Source: Alphaproteobacteria bacterium
GTDB lineage: Bacteria; Pseudomonadota; Alphaproteobacteria; Rickettsiales; JAFLCR01
NCBI GenBank assembly: GCA_017302755.1
Contig: JAFLCR010000011.1
Coordinates: forward strand, 4,889 to 21,490
Direction: 5' to 3'
Length of the DNA stretch: 16,602 bases
Part shown: positions 14,012-16,602 of the stretch, in pieces
Layout: each line of letters begins with the position of its first letter
How positions within the stretch are numbered: the first letter of the stretch is position 1
Made by a program: the position numbers and the translations under genes
Notes under the pieces: model-generated
The model's database searches: none
What the model was told of the DNA's origin: nothing
Seen by the model: only the letters and a program-made list of their open reading frames with translations

Positions 14012-14746
14012 TTACATCGAAGGTAGCGCCACGACATTCGTCCAGTATTTAACCGTGGTGCGCATGGATTCGCGGTATTCATCCAGATCCACCGATTTCT
14101 GAATGAACCCGGCTGCGCCCAGGCGGTAAGCCTCCATCATCTCTTTCTTGCTGATGCTGTTGGTGAGGATAATGACGGGAATTTCTATGGTCTGGGGGTT
14201 CTTTTTGATGAATTTAAGCAACTGCATTCCGCTGATCTTCGGCAGCGAGAGATCCAGGATGATGACATCCGGCTTCGGCTTGCCGTATTTCGTTTCATGG
14301 TTCTGCAGAAAATCCATCACCGTTTCCGGATCATGGATGATGTGGGTTTCCACCTGTTCGGGGCAGGAGCTGAGAGCTTTGGTGAACAGCACGACATCGT
14401 TGGGGTTGTCTTCCACGAACAGCAGCTTCAACGACATGGTTCTCTTTCTTTGGATGATATCGGTCTCGATAAACTTGCCCACTCTCTCATCCAGCTTGAT
14501 GCCTTCGTAGAAATAAGCCGGCGGAACGTTGAGAAAGCGGGCGAAGTGCAACAGCTTGCTCACACTGAGCTGGTTAATGCCGCTTTCGTACTTCTGGATC
14601 TGCTGATACGAAAATCCCATCAAAACGGCCAATTGCTTCTGGTTGAGCCGAAGCAGTTTGCGCCGCTCTTTAATACGCTGGCCGATATAGCTGTAAACGA
14701 CCTTGGAAGGAGCGTCTACCACGGCGGCAGATTCCAGACTAGTCAT
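14012..14746 (-). CDS. XRE helix-turn-helix plus Rcp1-like receiver domain fusion regulator
   Basis: 244 aa from the ATG at 14746. Residues about 21-80 are an XRE/Cro-type helix-turn-helix (IGQRIKERRKLLRLNQKQLA, FSYQQIQKYESGINQLS, then LNVPPAYFY). After a short linker (about 85-102), residues 104-235 form a receiver domain: LLFVEDNPNDVVLF with the acidic pair, phospho-acceptor Asp165 (VIILDLSLPKISG), Thr195 (VIILTNS) and Lys217 (GFIQKSVD). The NPND and LDLSLP wording is that of Rcp1-type receivers paired with phytochrome-like kinases. The order DNA-binding then receiver is the reverse of the usual response regulator. The start is uncertain: ATG at 14746 has no SD and GTGs at 14788/14785 follow GAGG closely. 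A methionine at the domain boundary (14437) has a weak AGAGA before it and might also be used. It converges on the kinase gene, its likely partner. Confidence 0.88.
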   Translation of the reverse strand: MTSLESAAVVDAPSKVVYSYIGQRIKERRKLLRLNQKQLAVLMGFSYQQIQKYESGINQLSVSKLLHFARFLNVPPAYFYEGIKLDERVGKFIETDIIQRKRTMSLKLLFVEDNPNDVVLFTKALSSCPEQVETHIIHDPETVMDFLQNHETKYGKPKPDVIILDLSLPKISGMQLLKFIKKNPQTIEIPVIILTNSISKKEMMEAYRLGAAGFIQKSVDLDEYRESMRTTVKYWTNVVALPSM

Positions 14747-14993
14747 ACATATCTGTATAATATGGATTTTTATGCTAGCACTCACCACACCTCAAATCAA
14801 GCTCTTTAATCTTCAGAGCGTCAAAGCAGCGGGGCTTGTGCCATCTGTTCCACCGCATACGCGCAATGGGCCTCAGAATTTCCTTTTTCCTTGCTGTTTT
14901 GCAGGCCTGACTTTTAATAGCCTTGCCTATTTGTACAAAAACTCGGCTTCGTGTGAAAATCGAGTTGCGGGTGTGAGTGGTAGTTTTTTGTTT

Positions 14994-15029
14994 GAAAGTG
15001 TCCCGCCAGTGTCCCTACGGGACATTTTC
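14994..15029. repeat. Inverted and direct repeat cluster (GTGTCCC / GGGACATTTTC)
   Basis: GAAAGTGTCCC at 14994-15004 is the reverse complement of GGGACATTTTC at 15019-15029 with one mismatch. Between them a second GTGTCCC, offset by 11 bp, forms its own perfect hairpin GTCCC-TAC-GGGAC (15011-15023). So one right arm can pair with either of two left arms. Such arrangements occur at operators and recombinase sites, but no enzyme gene lies beside it here. Confidence 0.55.
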
Positions 15030-15119
15030 AGGCCATCATTTTTAGGAGAGGCAAAACATCGTTTCACCCAAGTAATGGCGGTGTTGGAAGTCAGCGACGA
15101 ACCCGTCTCTAAAAATTCC

Positions 15120-15136
15120 CTTTTCTCAGAGAAAAG
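15120..15136. repeat. Palindrome CTTTTCTC-A-GAGAAAAG
   Basis: Perfect 8-base arms around one base, about 65-80 bp upstream of the phosphotransferase start. It fits a dimeric repressor site. It is not followed by a T-run, so it is not a terminator on the plus strand. Confidence 0.45.
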
Positions 15137-15200
15137 TAAGAGAATTTACTACGAAACTAAGTTAGGTGATCTTCGATGCGTGAAGAGAAGGATGCTGCCA

Positions 15201-15932
15201 ATGGGATGGGAGGCACTCAAGCAGTGGGGGGACGACGTCGCTCGCCTAGAACCGCTTGCTGGCGGAGTGGCCAACGACGTTTGGTTGATGCGCGTCAATG
15301 GACACCTCGCAGTCGGTCGCCTCGGTGCCAGGAGCGATGCTGATCTCGCATGGGAAACAGAGCTTCTAAAACGCCTCGAACGTGAAGGTCTGACAGTGCC
15401 GGTGCCAATCCCGACCACGGATGGCCGCCTGTTCGCCGACGGCTTGGTGGTGATGTCCTACGTCGAGGGAAAACCGCCAGAGACGGTGGCCGATTGGCGC
15501 CACGTGGCCGACACGCTCCGCCAGCTGCATCGGTTGACCAAGGAGTGGCCGCAGCGCCCGGGCTGGAGAGGGTCGACCGACCTTCTGCACGCCGAGACCG
15601 GGACGAGGGTCAACCTCACCGCAATGCCATCTGAGGGCGTTGCGCGATGCCGTGCAGCCTGGGCGCGGCTCGTCGGACGTGAGACCTGCGTCGTCCACGG
15701 CGACCCCAACCCGCGCAACATCCGCATGACCACCGATCGGGTCGCGCTGATCGATTGGGACGAAGCGCATGTCGACGTCCCCGATCTAGACCTGGTGATG
15801 CCCCACAACGCTGCCGGCCTCGACGACGAAGCGTTCGACATCGCCGCGCAAGCGTGGGCCGCATGGGAAGCCGCCGTCTGCTGGGACGACGAGCACTCCA
15901 TCAAGCGGCTTGCCGAAGTTCGGGCGGTCTAA
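15201..15932 (+). CDS. Aminoglycoside-phosphotransferase-family (APH/choline-kinase fold) protein
   Basis: 243 aa cytoplasmic small-molecule kinase of the APH superfamily. A glycine-rich nucleotide-binding turn (PLAGGVANDVW, 19-28), the Brenner motif HGDPNPRN (166-173) with catalytic Asp168, and the Mg-binding IDWDEA (184-189) with Asp185 are all present. These show an intact kinase, but the substrate is not defined by them: members phosphorylate aminoglycosides, macrolides, choline, sugars or homoserine, and resistance should not be assumed. Similar short proteins with a PIPTTDGRLF segment are, as I recall, frequent in actinobacteria and rhizobia, which would fit transfer. ATG at 15201 was chosen (AAGG nine bases upstream); the ATG at 15192 is an alternative and the frame is open far upstream. 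GC is clearly higher than in the preceding 400 bp. Confidence 0.87.
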   Translation: MGWEALKQWGDDVARLEPLAGGVANDVWLMRVNGHLAVGRLGARSDADLAWETELLKRLEREGLTVPVPIPTTDGRLFADGLVVMSYVEGKPPETVADWRHVADTLRQLHRLTKEWPQRPGWRGSTDLLHAETGTRVNLTAMPSEGVARCRAAWARLVGRETCVVHGDPNPRNIRMTTDRVALIDWDEAHVDVPDLDLVMPHNAAGLDDEAFDIAAQAWAAWEAAVCWDDEHSIKRLAEVRAV

Positions 15933-16079
15933 AGCAACCGTGATTTATAATACTGGCGGCGCGTAGCGAACGGATTTCGAACCCATGCACCGGATTGTCT
16001 GCTGATTATACAACATAAAATCAACTACACCAGCAGCCCGATTATCAGGCGGCTTGCAGCTTAACATCAGGACATCATC
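15933..16079. other. Short intergenic region with a tRNA T-arm-like motif and a CTGCTG/CAGCAG inverted repeat
   Basis: 147 bp. On the minus strand, ATGGG-TTCGAAA-TCCGT (15987-16003) can fold like a T-arm with two G-U pairs, but no acceptor, anticodon or D arm fits around it. CTGCTG and CAGCAG (about 16000-16047) enclose an AT-rich loop. In one plus frame the translation from about 15955 to a TAA at 16059-16061 is open for about 35 codons (VANGFRTHAPDCL and on) and could be the broken end of the phage gene that normally precedes a minor tail protein. I cannot decide between a leftover attachment site and a degraded gene. Confidence 0.3.
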
Positions 16080-16602
16080 ATGCCGGTAGATATTTCAGTC
16101 GAGAGCGATCTGAAGGCACTTCGCCGTGGGTTGAGCAGTTTGGAGAAGCAGGCTGTGCCGCAGGCGACGGTGCGGACGCTTAACCGGGTGGCGGAAAGCA
16201 CGAAGTCTGCCAGCGCCCGCCATATAGCCCCGCAGATCGGCGGCAGGCAGGCGGCGGTAAAGCGGCGTATCGAAACCCGTAAATCTAATGTGCGGCGCTT
16301 ATGGGCAGAACTGGCGGCAAGCGAGCGTCCCTTGCGCCTCATCGAATTTGTGGTGGGATCGAAAAAGCCTACCCAACAGCCCGGTGGTAAGCGTGGGCTG
16401 GTGAAGGCTAAGGCATGGGGGAAAACCAAAACCTATCGCAGCGCCTTCATCGCGCCGCGCAAGAAGGGTTCGAGCGAAACGGAAGTGTATATGCGGAAAT
16501 CGGGGAAGCGGTTGCCGCTGAAGATGCTGTTTGGTCCCGGCATCATGCAGCTGTTTAAGCAGAAGGAGAATGTGCAGGTGATGGAGCACACGGTGGCGGA
16601 TC
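16080..16602 (+). CDS. Prophage minor tail protein Z-like protein, N-terminal part (runs off the right edge)
   Basis: The frame is open from the ATG at 16080, with CAGGA seven bases upstream, for 174 codons to the window end. It begins MPVDISVESDLKALRRGLSS, followed by KQAVPQATVRTLNRVAEST, a very basic middle (KRRIETRKSNVRR), then YRSAFIAPRKKGSSE-EVYMRKSGKRLPLKMLFGPGI. The opening helix, the ATVRTLNR motif, the F-A-(M/K)-G-VY-R-GK-RLP(L/I)-LFGP pattern and the strong positive charge are those of the phage minor tail Z family, small proteins at the head-tail/tail-assembly boundary of siphophages and Mu-like phages. It shows that prophage or phage-remnant DNA starts at or before this point. Confidence 0.8.
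   Translation, partial: MPVDISVESDLKALRRGLSSLEKQAVPQATVRTLNRVAESTKSASARHIAPQIGGRQAAVKRRIETRKSNVRRLWAELAASERPLRLIEFVVGSKKPTQQPGGKRGLVKAKAWGKTKTYRSAFIAPRKKGSSETEVYMRKSGKRLPLKMLFGPGIMQLFKQKENVQVMEHTVAD

Larger units (their letters stand above)
14747..15200. other. AT-richer intergenic stretch with several inverted repeats
   Basis: About 450 bp between the divergently placed regulator and phosphotransferase genes. Base composition is clearly lower in GC than either flank downstream. The plus frame of the phosphotransferase is open all the way from 14703, but the translation (for example FLFESVPPVSLRDIF, then EVSDEPVSKNSLFSEKS) matches no family I recognise. It holds a GTGTCCC direct repeat and hairpin (14994-15029) and an 8-bp-arm palindrome (15120-15136). 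It must include the promoters of both flanking genes. It may be the scar of an insertion or a displaced prophage control region. Confidence 0.5.

Noticed and set aside
15985..16005. A full tRNA gene on the minus strand
   Set aside because: Only the T-arm-like part fits. No acceptor stem with CCA, anticodon arm or D arm could be built around it.
1..16602. CRISPR array, insertion sequence or complete integrase
   Set aside because: No regularly spaced direct repeats, transposase or recombinase motif was seen on either strand.

Overview
The window looks like an alphaproteobacterial chromosome segment of moderately high GC. The evidence is the gene order STAS-cheY-cheA-cheW-mcp-cheR-cheD-cheB-mcp, a 'VIPG...REPGIQ'-type intergenic palindrome of the kind common in that class, and the style of the XRE and Rcp1-like regulators. 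This taxonomic call is inference; there is no rRNA or other marker gene.

Layout. (1) Positions 1-2302, minus strand: a P1B-type heavy-metal ATPase followed 43 bp later by the 5' part of a small cytochrome b561-like gene that leaves the window. (2) Positions 2446-11488, minus strand: a compact nine-gene chemotaxis operon, transcribed from about 11.5 kb down to 2.4 kb. It encodes a STAS protein, CheY, CheA, CheW, a membrane chemoreceptor, CheR, CheD, CheB and a soluble receptor-like protein. Four junctions overlap as ATGA or TGATG, so translation is probably coupled. (3) Positions 11489-11806: a divergent control region with an AT-rich palindrome. (4) Positions 11807-14746: a membrane histidine kinase (HAMP-PAS-HisKA-HATPase, plus strand) converging, with a 6-bp gap, on a gene that joins an XRE helix-turn-helix to an Rcp1-like receiver domain. 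(5) Positions 14747-16602: an accessory region with an AT-richer stretch containing inverted repeats, an aminoglycoside-phosphotransferase-family gene, and the start of a prophage minor-tail gene that leaves the window.

How the parts may work together. The receptor carries a CheR/CheB tether-like tail (SSWEEF). CheA and CheW form the signalling core, CheY is the output, and CheR, CheB and CheD handle adaptation. No separate CheY-P phosphatase (CheZ, CheC, CheX, FliY) is encoded here. However, the last gene, a soluble receptor-like protein, has an FQD-x3-Q motif resembling the CheZ catalytic motif and a hydrophobic C-terminal tail resembling the one on CheD. The strongest hypothesis from this window is therefore that this protein is a fused signalling-hairpin and CheZ-like phosphatase module. 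The second point of interest is the XRE-receiver fusion, the likely partner of the adjacent histidine kinase.
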